A stretch of 64,000 nucleotides of DNA from positions 3,976,501 through 4,040,500 of the forward strand of contig OU015568.1 of the NCBI GenBank assembly GCA_907165135.1, read 5' to 3'. The notes under the pieces are model-generated. The model saw nothing but the letters and a program-made list of their open reading frames with translations. It made no database searches and had not been told where the DNA came from. The stretch comes from Oikopleura dioica (taxonomy: Eukaryota; Chordata; Appendicularia; Copelata; Oikopleuridae). The position numbers were made by a program, and so were the translations under genes. Positions within the stretch are counted from its first letter, which is position 1, and every line of letters starts with the position of its first letter. This document shows, one piece after another, positions 46,880 to 58,733 of this stretch.

Positions 46880-49120
46880 GCGTTTTGCTCCTTTCTATCC
46901 GAGTATTTATCTCAATGCGATTCTTTTCAAAGAAGGGCTTCGTTGAATGAGAAGTCAGATCGCTGGATGGGTGGCTTCGACCAAGTTTTACGATCTATGT
47001 TAGTTTTTTTTGACGACGCGGGTACGTGCTCGGTTCATCATTTCTCATTTCTGTTTCCTCTGCTCCAGATTTTTTTGATGATGCTTTTCTTTTGAAGATT
47101 TTTAATGAAGTATTAATCGATTTCTTATTTAGTGACCCTTATAATGGATTAAGAAATCGCGAGGATTTTATTTTTAGAAATCATAAAGGATTAACAAAGA
47201 ATAAATGTATATATATTTTTACAGATAAGGATCCTTGTATGAACATATTAATACTTATTATGACCTTTGGTTCTGAGCATCATGCAGAAGTTTATTTATT
47301 GAATAACGAAAAACAGAAACGTAAGTACGAGTTCGCCAGTTATGAGCACCATAAATCAGCTCAGCTGCTCGTTTAGACGGAGATTAATCAAGCTTAGCTT
47401 TGTCGACAGATATTGCAAAAAATAACGACATTTTTTAAAATACCGTTCATATTTTTGAGATGGAAAACATAGAGTCAGTTGCAAATCGATAGCTAGAAAT
47501 TCCCAAATTGCAAAAGGGCGTTTTACAATCAATCGATTCTGGATTCAAAGGATTAAGTCCAGATGCAGGCCAAAATCTTCAAAGTCCAAAAAAAATTTGG
47601 ATCAGACAGTACTTCACTCAAGAAATAAAAAGACAAGAAAGTCGACAAGCATTCAAAATAAATTTTAAATGATTTCATGTACTCAAAATCGAACAGACTT
47701 CTTTGACATCAGCGCCGCCACTAAGTCCGTCTCAGCATATAATATGAACAAGATTGACGCGTTCTAATATATAATTTTCCAGATTATAGTTGATAATACG
47801 AAAAAATCAATGGCGCGAGCTACTAGTCCGACCCGTCTAAAACTTCTTGACGCGAGGATTCCGATCAATGCGACAAAGTAGTAGGAAAGTAGCTTGTTTG
47901 CGTCATATTTCCACTACTTAATCTTTCCCCAAAGGAATTTGAGTCTTCAAGATGGAAATAAAGAAAGCTCGAGTTTTGAGACCGAAGTCTATCCGCCAGA
48001 CAGCTGAGAAAGTGGCCTCGTTCTCCTTTTTGTTTGCAATCCCGAAAATAACGAAATAAGAATGTTGGGCTTCAAGCATCGTTGTTTTGATGATCTGTCT
48101 GGACTCAAGGAAAAACGATTTTTGGCCTTCTTGATTTTCAAAATTTGGAAAACATGTTTTCCTGATTATTCCAAAAAAAAAATTCATTCTTTCTTGATTT
48201 CGACCTGTCCATAATTTTTGTTTGACAAACACTCATGATTACTGAAATCGGCCTTTTCAAGAAGTTCTTCTTCAGCTGCCCCGATTTTCCGCAAGTCAGA
48301 GTCACGGGAAAGCGCGCATGATTGAAGAAGGTCAGTTGGAAATTCGCAAAACGAAAAAGTCAGGCTGAGCGAGTAAGATCCGGGAGATCAGCTGTCCCAG
48401 CTTCGGTCACGAGCTCCGAGCGCGGACAAAGCAATCGCCAATTTTGATCAAAACAATGCGGCATTTGCCACTCTGGATAAATAAGAAGCAGCAGCATCGA
48501 AGCTCGAAAAAGAAAAGCTCGAAAATATGTTTTTGGACCAATTTAAATCTTCAAGCAACAGATTTCAATTTTCCAAATTGAAATTTGATGAAGGCTTTTT
48601 GTCTCGATCTCCAAAGCGTTTATTTTTCTGTTTGAATTTCTCAAAAAGACACCGGGAAAATAGATAGGGTCTAAAACTCACGACACAAAGTCTAAGAAAA
48701 ACAACCTGGGCGGTATACTTTTTGACGTAATCGCTTATTCTAGTACCTAGACATTTTTTCAGACGAGTCAACAAAAGTTGCTCAAGACAAAAATTAGCCT
48801 CCTGTTCAATCCGAGCAACGAAAAAAAAAGAAGAAATATGGCCTGATTGGAATCGCCAATTAGTGTTTTGGTACTAGACAAAAGTCACAACAGCAGCACT
48901 TGACAGGGCTCCGTCGTAGGGTCCCTTCAGCCCTTAGGGGAAAGTAAGAGACTGGCGATAAAAAAGTTACTTACGGAGAAGCAAGAAGCAGGTGTCTTTT
49001 CCATTTGATGAAGAAATAGACTCAATAGCCCCCGATTCAATTAAAAGTTGGCGAAAATCATCATTGCTTTTTGCCAAATGAGAGCAGTTTTGTAGCATTT
49101 TCGATGCTCATATAAGGTTC
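46880..49120. other. Start of the gene-poor right part
   Basis: No secure gene. A plus-strand open stretch, 47026-47376 (116 codons), has no early ATG and no domain. A minus-strand stretch, 47918-48232, has none either. The promoter of the giant gene should lie near 46.87-47.0 kb. Confidence 0.4.
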
Positions 49121-49260
49121 TTAACCCGTTAACAGGGTGGTCGATTTCGCCTACGCTTTTGCCTGTCGATGATTGAGTGAAATCAAGGATCCGAGGTTGT
49201 GATTGGCTACCCGTTTCCACGCGTGCAGGTCAAACCTGCACGCCCCTGTTAACGGGTTAA
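49121..49260. mobile_element. piggyBac-type MITE
   Basis: 140 bp running from TTAACCCGTTAACAGGG to its exact inverted copy CCCTGTTAACGGGTTAA. TTAA as target duplication with termini starting CCC is the signature of piggyBac elements. No coding capacity. Confidence 0.85.
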
Positions 49261-50460
49261 ATTTGAAAATATGTTTGATCAATATTATTATACAGTAAAA
49301 GCCTTTAAAAAGCTGCTTTTGGCGGGTAGACAACCAAGTGACGCTTTAAAAAGCATCCAGACGAATATGTTTAGATAAAGAGGCTCTTAATTCGCTGCGA
49401 ATTAATAGTTTATTTATCTCCGGGCGAGATACGCGGTTTTGAGAATTTCATCGCGACATGATTATACCGCGAATTTAAAGAATTTAAAGATTTCGGCCTT
49501 TAAAATTAAGGTTTTGTTTAAAAAATATGTTTGAGAGTTGTCGGGTTTAAGGCCGTTCAAAAATATTGAATGCATCGAAGGTTTCAAATTCAAAGAAAAT
49601 GCACGCTAAAAATTAAATAACAGAAAACTAGAATCCGGCAATTTGTGTATTTCCTAAACCGTCGCGTGAAAGCATCTTTTCCGCTTCGTATTGTATTCAA
49701 AATAGTCCCTTGAAACGCCTCCTGAATTTCCCACAAGCGGCCTCTTCTTTTTATTACGAATAGTAGGTGGCGCTGTGCGACGCGCGCAATTTGAAAAGTC
49801 GTTTTTGCGCGCTTTCGGGATTTTCTGTTGAGACGAATTATCCGATCGATCGGCGTATTTTGACGGAAATCCGCAAATTGATTAAATTTACTCACGCCGA
49901 AAGCGTAAAATAGCTGGGCTTCCGTTTGATCAGAAAAGAAAGGGATGAACGGATAAGCTGTTTAATGCTTCGAAGATTTTCAATGAAAAATTTGTTTCTT
50001 TTTCTTCAAAATTTCATGATAAAATTAACATCGCCGACTAGTTATGCAATAAAAATTATAAAGTTGTTGGTCACGTGATAAACTCTTTTCGCCTCTTGAA
50101 ACCGAGGGACAATTAATTCCCGCTTAGCTTCTTTAAAACCCCCTCTTCTTCTCTACTCGAAAAGTAGAGCATCAAAAGCCTCTTGATCCACTCGAAGATT
50201 CAAAAACCTTCCAAATCCGTCTCCTTCTGAGCTAACTCCTCCCGTGACCAAGCTTTTATTCGGGCAGAAAAAAAACCTAAGTTCATTTTTCTGACGTCAG
50301 TTTTTTTTGCCAAAGTTTAAAACTTCTTATTTTCGATTGGGTTTATTTGGAGGACGCGGTATAGCGTCAAATAAAAATATCAACTCTCCACAATTTGTTG
50401 AGGATTAAGTTTTTTTTTCGACAAGTCAGCAAGTTTAAATACTAAGATGGAATTAATATT
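49261..50460. other. Intergenic, nothing recognised
   Basis: AT-rich sequence with no coding frame I can support on either strand. Confidence 0.4.
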
Positions 50461-50465
50461 TATTA

Positions 50466-50660
50466 GTTCAGGTTTCCCCAAAGATTTTCTGAAAATTATT
50501 ATTATCATTGTGACACCCTTATCTTTTTAACAGCTGAAAAGCTCAAAGATGATTCCTTACTCTAGTATTTATAATTTTAAGTTTCTACAAAGATTTTCTC
50601 AAAATTTATTTTATCAAAGTGACACCCTTATTTTAATAAGCAAATAGAAAGCTCAAAGGG
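50466..50660. repeat. Imperfect tandem repeat, unit about 110 bp
   Basis: Two diverged units share caaagattttct, then gtgacacccttat, then gctcaaag in the same order, offset by about 109-110 bp. Non-coding. Confidence 0.6.
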
Positions 50661-52570
50661 TAAACCCCTACAATAGCACTCTTACTAGCATTATTTTACT
50701 AAAATTTCATTCAAAAAAGGGCTTTTTTACTTCAAGAAAAGGCTAAAATCGCCGGCGATAGGTCAAAAAAGACCCTTTTTTCGCATGAACTGTGACAGCC
50801 GATTTTGATTGACACGGGAGAGTTGATTTCGTAAGCTGGCCGCTAATAAACCCTCGTGACGTTTCGCTGTTTTATGAGCACATATTTATAAAAACCGACT
50901 GATGCTTATTTGTACGCTTTGAAGGCGAATCGACATGATTGTAAATAAATCATGAGCCAAAAAAGGGGTCCATAAACGTGTCAGTTCATTTTCTTGGCAA
51001 TCAAATTTAACAAAGATTGTAATCAATGACTTTCATTCGTTAATTCTTCATTTTTGGAAAGCATAAAAAAGGACAACTCCAGCGCAAATTTTGATAGATC
51101 GACCTAAGCATTTTTTTCGTTCCAAGTTGGTTCTTATTACTTTTTTTATTCTCAGTTCAAATTGGAATTTTTACCCCTTATCTTCTTGTTTCTTGGCCGC
51201 TTTTTTGTTTTGGTAAAATTTTCTTATTTCGTCAAAAAGGAACAAAAACACCTTATCTACGACCAATATGTACCCAAAACACGCACCTGGAAATGAAAAG
51301 AATGATATTATCCCCATTGAAAAAGAGAATTGTCTGCTGGACAAAATGGCTGTCTGCCAGACCGCAAAAACATCTGTTCCGCAGGTACATGCCTTAGCAA
51401 GTACCTTGTCTAAAAGAAGCTCCATTGATTAGCGGAAAATGGCATGTACCAGGAATTGTAAGAAGCTCTCCCCCGGGGGCATGGCAGTAGTCAAAAAGTC
51501 ATGCGGGAAATAAAATTTGACAGGCTCAAATTTGAAATTTGCCTCCCACATTTTTCTTCTGTTTGAGTGTTCTATTTTGTCCGTCGCTATAGAAATGACT
51601 TGGTAGCATATGAATACAATGCTAGTCATGCTTCTCACATGATCCCTGAACTGGAATTTTTACTGATTCAGAAATTTCACGTGAGTGAATAAATTTATGC
51701 GAACAATTAATGGTTTCTCTGAGCAAACAAGGAAGGAGCGGACTTGAATAGGACCGAAAATCGAGGAGAATTTATGAATAGAAGGCTTCAAATCTTGTTA
51801 TATAATTTCTTACTCGGATTTCCAAGGCTTTTTCGCGTTATGAACTCTGAAAATAGACAATTTAGGGCCTGAATTTCCGAAAATCGACAATTTAGGACAT
51901 TCAAACCCGTTCCATTTAACACTGGGTTAGGGCTACTGTACTTAATTTTAAGCATATTTAAATTTATTCTGGATCGATTTCTTAGAACCCAACTAAGGCG
52001 CCTTCAAGCTTCGTGTTCTACCTCGCCTCGGGGGTGTGAGAGCGTCTGTGATCCGCCCTGTTTTACTCGCTGCTCTAATCGATCTTCGTTTATTTCTTAA
52101 TGCATTTTTCGAGCAATTATTGCATGCTTGATTGGCAATTTTAAATTTGATTGCTTTTATTGCAACTGACAGGACACGACTGCGTTTTCATCCAAAAAAA
52201 TGAAACATTGTAATTAGAAATTGTTCCAAAATCAACCCTACCTTTCGCAATCAAACGCTTTAGATTCGAGTCGAAAAAGATATTATGAAGCAATTTTTAA
52301 ATTAAAATCTGTCATTTGGATAATTACCGCACATCTGCTCGGTCAATTCCGTATTTTTTCTCATCAAGAATTTTTTTTTCGTGAATAAAAATGAAAAATT
52401 CACGATTTGAATTGAATTAGACAGCAAAATAGACAGTAAAGTCTAAATTTTCATGATTATGATAATTAATGTAATTTAGACTTTATTGTCAGTTTTGTCC
52501 CAATTATGAATATGGTGCATGTCAATCTTTCTTCAGATCGATCTGATAGAGAGAGAACCTTCTTATCAGA
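50661..52570. other. Intergenic, minor repeats only
   Basis: No gene seen. A short inverted repeat (acagtaaagtctaaatt and aatttagactttattgt) spans about 52430-52492. A degenerate telomeric word (gggttaggg) lies at 51924-51932. Confidence 0.4.
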
Positions 52571-52579
52571 ATTAATTTG

Positions 52580-52840
52580 GTGCCTTGGCCTGGCACCGAA
52601 AATGCTCCGCGCGGTGGTGGTGTGTTTTGAGTGCAACACTGGGTGCGGTAAGAGTGTAGTAGAGCTACTACACCGTCCAATCGTAGTGGGCCCCTTCACA
52701 TGACCAGCAGTGACCAGCAGTGTAGTGACGTGAGCGCCCAGTGGCGTACGTGCTCTGCTGCTCGTCTCCGTGTTGGATACGCGGCCGAGCGGTGGCGCTG
52801 GCGAGCTACGAGCACCCAGCCGCACGGGCAGGTTAAATTC
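52580..52840. promoter_or_regulatory. GC-rich block upstream of the Ras-like gene
   Basis: This 260-bp block is clearly richer in G+C and CpG than its AT-rich surroundings. It contains a direct repeat tgaccagcag-tgaccagcag (near 52701-52720) and the hairpin gtagtagagctactac. It ends about 220 bp before the ATG at 53059, so it is a plausible promoter region. No transcription evidence is available. Confidence 0.35.
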
Positions 52841-53058
52841 TTCGCACAAAAACTCCTCTTCTCATTCATCACGAAATACCACTCTACTACGAGTCCCCTC
52901 CTTTTTTTACAAAAAGAAATCTTCGAGAGCCAGAGTTGCAATCATCGCTAGAACAATCGAAAATCGAAAAAGAAGAAACAATTATTTTCCTAAAACGAGC
53001 TTCAACAAGCTTCCTAAATAAGAGACTTCAAAGAAAAAAGAAACAGAATACGATCACA

Positions 53059-54373
53059 ATGTCAGAAAACTACAACATTACTATGGGATGCTCCAGAGAG
53101 CGAAGAATCGCAGTCGTTGGCAAATCTACTGTTGGAAAGAGCTCCTTAGTCCGACAGTACATCGACCACGAGTTTATTGACAGGTAAGAACAGCTACAGT
53201 CACTTTACCCCTTAAAAACCCCTTGAAACCAACCCTGAATACCCAATTCTTCTCAAAAAGCCCTCACTCCCCTAGAGATTCCCTTAGAAATCCCAAAGCA
53301 TTAAGGGTAGGGTCCCTTGTTCAAGTCCCAGGGAATCTCCAAACCCTCTCCCTAATCCGCGAATATCTAATGTCTAGTTTTTCGGCGATAATTGTCTATT
53401 CCTTCAACCAAAATACACCACACTTTTTTTTCTCTACTCTCGCTGAACCCAAAACACCACCCACTGTACCAACCATAAACAGCGCTGCTAATAACTAGTA
53501 CCACCTCCAATCGAGAAAAATTGCAAGAGCAACTGGCAAATCAAAATTAATAGAACCGGTTTAAGGCACATTCCAACCGCCGATCGCGAGTGGGTCAAGG
53601 AAGACAGCTTCTTGCAGTCGGACTTCCGGCTTGAAGTGCACGACTCCTCCGGCATGGACGAAAGCACTCACATTCCCCCCTCCTGGGTCGGCTCCGTCGA
53701 CGCCTTCGTCATCATGTACGCCATCAACGATCGAGAGAGCTTCGAAATCGCCTGCCACATCCGCCGCAAACTCGCCGAGGCCATGGGCCAATGCGACGAA
53801 AGCTGCTCCATCCCCATCACCTTAATCGGCAACAAGCGCGACAAAAAGAGCGAACGACAAATTTCAAAAGCAGAAGTCCTAAATCACATCAAGGTGAGAC
53901 ATTTTACATGTCCAAAACAGCGTCATGTCTGACAGACAGCGGGACATCAGTTGTTGTTTTTGAGACGAAAAACAATACGATTTTTCGGATCTTTTTTGCA
54001 TCGATTTTCTGGGTGGAAAATCCATACACTTTCGAGTCGAAATCCAAGAATTAACCGGCGCTCCTTTGATCTAGAATCTAAGAACGGGATCCCCTTAATT
54101 CTTTTCCTCTCAAAAACAGCCTCGATTCTCCTTATTTTCTTGAAGATTTCCTCAGCTCATTTTCTCATCTCATTCTTTCAGGATTGGAAAAACACCAAGT
54201 TCGCCGAGATCACCTGCACCTCCCTTTACGAAGTCGAGACAATCTTCGCCGAGCTGATCGAAATCCACGAGCGCAAGTACGGGCTGTACACGCCTCAGTT
54301 CACCTTCTGGCAAAAAGTTCACAACTACTTCAAAAAGCCGGATATGCAGATTCACCTCAACAGCGTCCACTGA
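53059..54373 (+). CDS. Ras-like small GTPase without CAAX tail
   Basis: Three exons in phase (214 aa): 53059-53183, 53566-53893, 54182-54373. G1 P-loop VVGKSTVGKSS; a Thr in the switch I position (HIPTADR); G3 HDSSGMDE; G4 GNKRDKK; G5 near ITCTSLYE. Ras proteins normally read DTAGQE at G3. Here the Ala is Ser and the catalytic Gln is Met, which predicts slow or altered GTP hydrolysis. The C-terminus (IHLNSVH) has no prenylation Cys, which recalls the RERG/RasL group, but I cannot assign it to one. I chose MSENYN as the start because the P-loop then lies near the N-terminus, as is usual. An in-frame ATG at 52936 would add 41 residues. Confidence 0.88.
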
Positions 54374-57300
54374 GAAATAAGGATCCCCCCTTCGGTTATT
54401 AATTTCAAGAAAACGAACAGATGTTTCTGGTGTCACTGAAAACATTTTAAAAAATTACTTCTTCCATGAAACTCTCCAGCATTGACCTCAAAAGACCTCA
54501 AAAAAAAAATAAGTGAACCATCTTTTCTCATGTCGCACTTTTTTTTAAAAATAAGGGAATCTCATGAAATTTCCCTTTTTCGAGTTCCTGAACCGTTCAA
54601 AAAACAACAGCTTATTTGTTCATCCAAATCTATTCTCCCGAAAAAATGTGTGCTAAAAATCCAGCGCGAGGATAGAATACTCCAATAGTTCGACCCCAAA
54701 TCTTAGGGGTGGGTACCTCCTTCTTGCTTATTGAAAGTCTTTCCTCTTTCCTTTTGCAAGAATAAGGGTACCCATTCTTAAGTTATGACCCGACAAGAAT
54801 CCCATTTAATGCTCTGGTGCCCCTAAGTAAAAAAAGAAAGAAGATATACTAGAATCAAAAATCTAAAAAAATTACATCTGTTCTTAATTTTACAGGGATC
54901 GCTAGTCATTGGGATTAAGGGTCTCCACTTTTCAAACCAACAAAATCATCTCTTTTCTTTTTAAAGAAAACTCCAGTTTGCTTGTGCTCTAGGTGCTTGA
55001 TTCAATATCATACTATTATATCATTTACTATATTTCGATTCTATTTTACGGTTGTTTCATTACTGTAGTTATGTTTTGTTATAATCCAGCTTATTACTGT
55101 CTGCTTATATTTTTCAAAATCCCTGATGTTCAAGATATACTGGTGATGCTTTGCCCTCAAGCTTTAAACCCCCATTTGAAATAGCGGCCCTACGCTCCTT
55201 AGGCTAAGGAGAATAGGGCCCGCTTCCCACCCAAATGATACCCAAGTTCACTTGCTTTGCCCCTCAAAAGGCACCTGAAAATCCCTCGGTTCTATTGCGC
55301 CACCTTGTGTTCCGAAAGACGAAGTGACGCTCTGCACCAGGTTTTTCACGAGTGTGACCACTTTTTACTACTGGTTATCCCCAGTCCTTTCTTGTTACTA
55401 CTATTATTCTTGTTATACTTTACTGAAAACATTTATTTTTTCTTTATAGTCCCTCAAAGCTTTTATTTCATCACGTGATTAGCTAGCGCCAGAGAACATG
55501 AGCGATCATGATCATTTTTGGTGGCGTTGGTTGAAATCACTGTATTCATTTTTTTTCATGACTGTACATACGGAAAGCTTTCAATTAAAATTCGATAAAA
55601 TGCTTCAAATAATACTTGTTTGTCGTTTTTCTTGCAGGAAAAAAAAAGCAAAAAAGAAAGAGAGAGCCTTAATTTTGGCTTCAAAAAGCAATTCAGAGGC
55701 GGAATTATCAAATTTATAGATTTTCGGCTTAGTGGACGGTATACCCTTAATCTCAGCAGGAAAAAGGGAAGAGTCTTTCATAAATGATCTTCTTTTCTTA
55801 AGCCATAAAATCTCCTAATTTTCCAGCGTCCCAATAAAGACTGAAAAAAAAGAATAATCCAGGTGCCAGTTGGCAGGTGCATCGTTAAGGACCCTGAGCC
55901 CGCAAATATTCCGATTGTTTATTTGAACCCTTATTGTCCGAAATCTGAAAGCTTAGCCTCAATTTTCACAAAAGGCTGGAGGCACTGAGCCAAGAAAAGT
56001 ACCAACAAATAATGGGACAAACAAAAAGAAGGAGGATAGTAAAATTTACGCGTGACGACATTTGGCAAGCCCGGAAAGATGAGATCTGGTTTGGGCAGGA
56101 TTTTGGGCAATAAAAAATGCGCGAACTTTGAAAAGGCTTTTTGTGCAAAGATTCAAAAAAAAAAGATTGAAAATGATATCAAAAAATTTTTACCCAAAAA
56201 TAACGGTTGAAAAAGCATTTTTTATAGATGATCATATTTTTTTAATATTATATCATATTGTATAATATGATCATGAATTGTTATGATCATATTATGCAAC
56301 TAAAACCTAATAACTTGGCCTGAGGCTTGTGAAAATAGTTCGATGGAATCCCCAAATGAAAAATAATTTACGAGTTGTTAATGTTATGCTCGCCCGCGGG
56401 CATGTCAAAAATGATCCCCTTTTGGTTGACTGGTGACAATAAACCTCACACGCTCCTGCCGCTGATGCTCGACAGTTGACATGATTAGCCACTTCAGCTC
56501 ATGCTCAATCCAATAATCGCCAATTGACGGCACTTTCTTCGCCAAAGTCTTCGCGAAACTTAATCATCCCTACATAGCTCTTGTCTCATGTGATCAGCGA
56601 TCAGGGGCTTTTCAAGTCATTTCTAATTTGATTAATGAACATTCATGGCAAAGCTGACGTTCTTCCACTTCTCTACTTCAAGTAGTACCCTGCGGTGCTA
56701 CAACGCTAATTCTGACTACGAGACTGAGTAGAGGTTTCGATAAGCGAGCATGCTCACCGTGGCGGGCAGACAGCGCGCGCAGTTTTAATCCGGTAGAATC
56801 GTTTTATAGTTTTAGGGCGATCCAAATCTAAAACCATTCAAAGCTATAAACGAGCCTCATAGCCTGATTTTAATCGCTGAGATCAATCTCCGCTCGCCTT
56901 CCAATTATTTTATATTGTGCTCTAAACAAACGTAACTCGTGATTGTTTATGATCGAATGGAATGCTACTTGAGCTTTTCTGAAAGAGGGGCCCCTTTTTC
57001 TCATCGAAAAATGGAAAAATAGAGCGCTCATTTCCTGGTACTAAGCTTTCCTGTTTATTTTCCAGAGGAAACGGGGGAAATCTATTAATCCCTTTTTGCG
57101 ATAGTTGTTGTTTTAAGTACTTTCGTTGGAGAAATAAAATGGGTAGGGAGTAGGAGGAGCGTTTTCCAAGGGCACGAAATTCTGTTTGAATTCATGTGAA
57201 TTTTGACATTTGCTCTTTTCAAATTGACGTTGCCGCGGTATGAAGTTTTTATGCACACTTATTGCTTTATGCATAAATGCTATTCCCATGACCAGATCTT

Positions 57301-58680
57301 ATATAATCTTCATGCACGATGGAACCTAAGGTTTCTTGGCGTTTTTTAAGTGTTTTGCAGTAAACGTAGATTTCTTTGTAAATAGATTTTTTTCTACAAA
57401 GGTTAAACATTTCTTCTGTTTGCGCAATATTATCCTTTTTGGTTGGACCAGTTGTCTTGTTAATTAATTGGATTTGTTGGAGCAACAAAAAAGAAGTGGT
57501 ATTACTTTGTTTTCAAATATAACTCGAGACATGAAAAATAATGGAATGAATGAGTTGCAAAAACGGGGTAAAATTGTAGAACGAGGTCGTTTTCGAACCC
57601 AATTTTCGTGTCAAAATGGGAACAAGGCTCCTCAGAACCTGACACAGGTTTTTTTCACAGGTTGGTGAGTCAAAAAAGGACCGTTTTGGCCGAACCCTTT
57701 TTTGCGTGAGTCGAAAAGTTTGATTTATGATGGTCTTTTTTCTGCAAAGGAATGTACGCACGCTGCTGGGGATATTTAAGATCGCTAAGCTCAAAGCTGT
57801 GAACAAGTTAACTGTGTGGTCCCTTGCTTAGCACCTACTGTAGTGCGTTCATGATGACTTACTTGTAAGCTTTATGGTAGCTTCCTTAAATTTTTGGTAC
57901 CTTTGGCAGGCTTAAAGGTCAATGAGTTCATGCTTGCCTACATTTTGGGAAGGGAAAAGTTCACTCGTTTTGAATAACTTGTCGGTTAAGTGACAACTTT
58001 GAGTTTGAGCTAAACTCGATCACTGGTGAACTTTTTGTGGACAAACAAATAATAAAGACGCTTTGATCGAGGGTCCTGGTTATTAATACTCGACAAATAA
58101 AACCTTTACGGGCAAAATATCAATTTCTTTGAAAAAAATTATTTAAAAAAAAATCTTCTTTTGCAATTTCTTAATTTTCCCGAAAAGTCGATTTTCCAGA
58201 AATCACGGAAAGTCGGACATAAGGAAAATATATTTCTAAATGTAAAAAAATCGCGGAAAAAGAAAAATCATCAGATATTTTGTCTGACAGATTCTTCGAT
58301 TGTGACTTTGGCCTTGAAAAAATTATCAATTCACGTACATAGGTCAGCATCAACACTTTTCAACACAGTTTTCTTTTTCCTGAAGCAGCTGCTGTAATCC
58401 GCGTTAACAAGATTTATCTCGACGAAAAAGTGGGTTTCTTCTGATCAGCACGTACTACCAACCTTTTAGGTAAGCTTGGATCAAAGGGTATTTTATTCCG
58501 ACTTTTCTTTTCAAATGTAAAGAGGGAACTTTGCCCGGGAAGGAGGAGTAAATAGTAGCGAACGTTTGATGTGCCTCCAGGCGGGTGAATAAAGAACGGT
58601 TACGTAATACCAAGATAAAAGATAGTTGCTGAAGTCAAGTTGACTTAGTCAACTAGCTGAAATCTGGGCTCGGTTATGAT
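54374..58680. other. Gene-poor interval
   Basis: No gene that I can support in about 4.3 kb. It holds AT-rich low-complexity stretches, a hairpin-like pair (gggtacctccttcttgc ... gcaagaataagggtaccc, about 54695-54775), a small palindrome at 55190-55215 and an AT palindrome cluster at 56225-56300. Confidence 0.4.
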
Positions 58681-58685
58681 TGAAT

Positions 58686-58733
58686 AGCCCTAACCCAACC
58701 CTAACGCTAACCCTAACCCTAGCCCTAACCCCA
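58686..58733 (+). repeat. Interstitial telomere-like repeat
   Basis: About eight CCCTAA-type units with variants (cccaa, cgctaa, ccctag) in a row. Confidence 0.85.

Noticed and set aside
47026..47376. A 116-codon plus-strand open stretch
   Set aside because: It begins with GTG, has no early ATG and no recognisable domain, and its codon use matches the AT-rich background.
52466..52849. A 127-codon minus-strand open stretch in the GC-rich block
   Set aside because: Composition explains its length. It has no domain and no splice context, and it overlaps a likely promoter.
53320..53342. tRNA-like T-arm (ttgttcaagtccca)
   Set aside because: No matching acceptor stem, D arm or anticodon arm around it; it lies in a Ras gene intron. 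No convincing tRNA was found by eye in the window.
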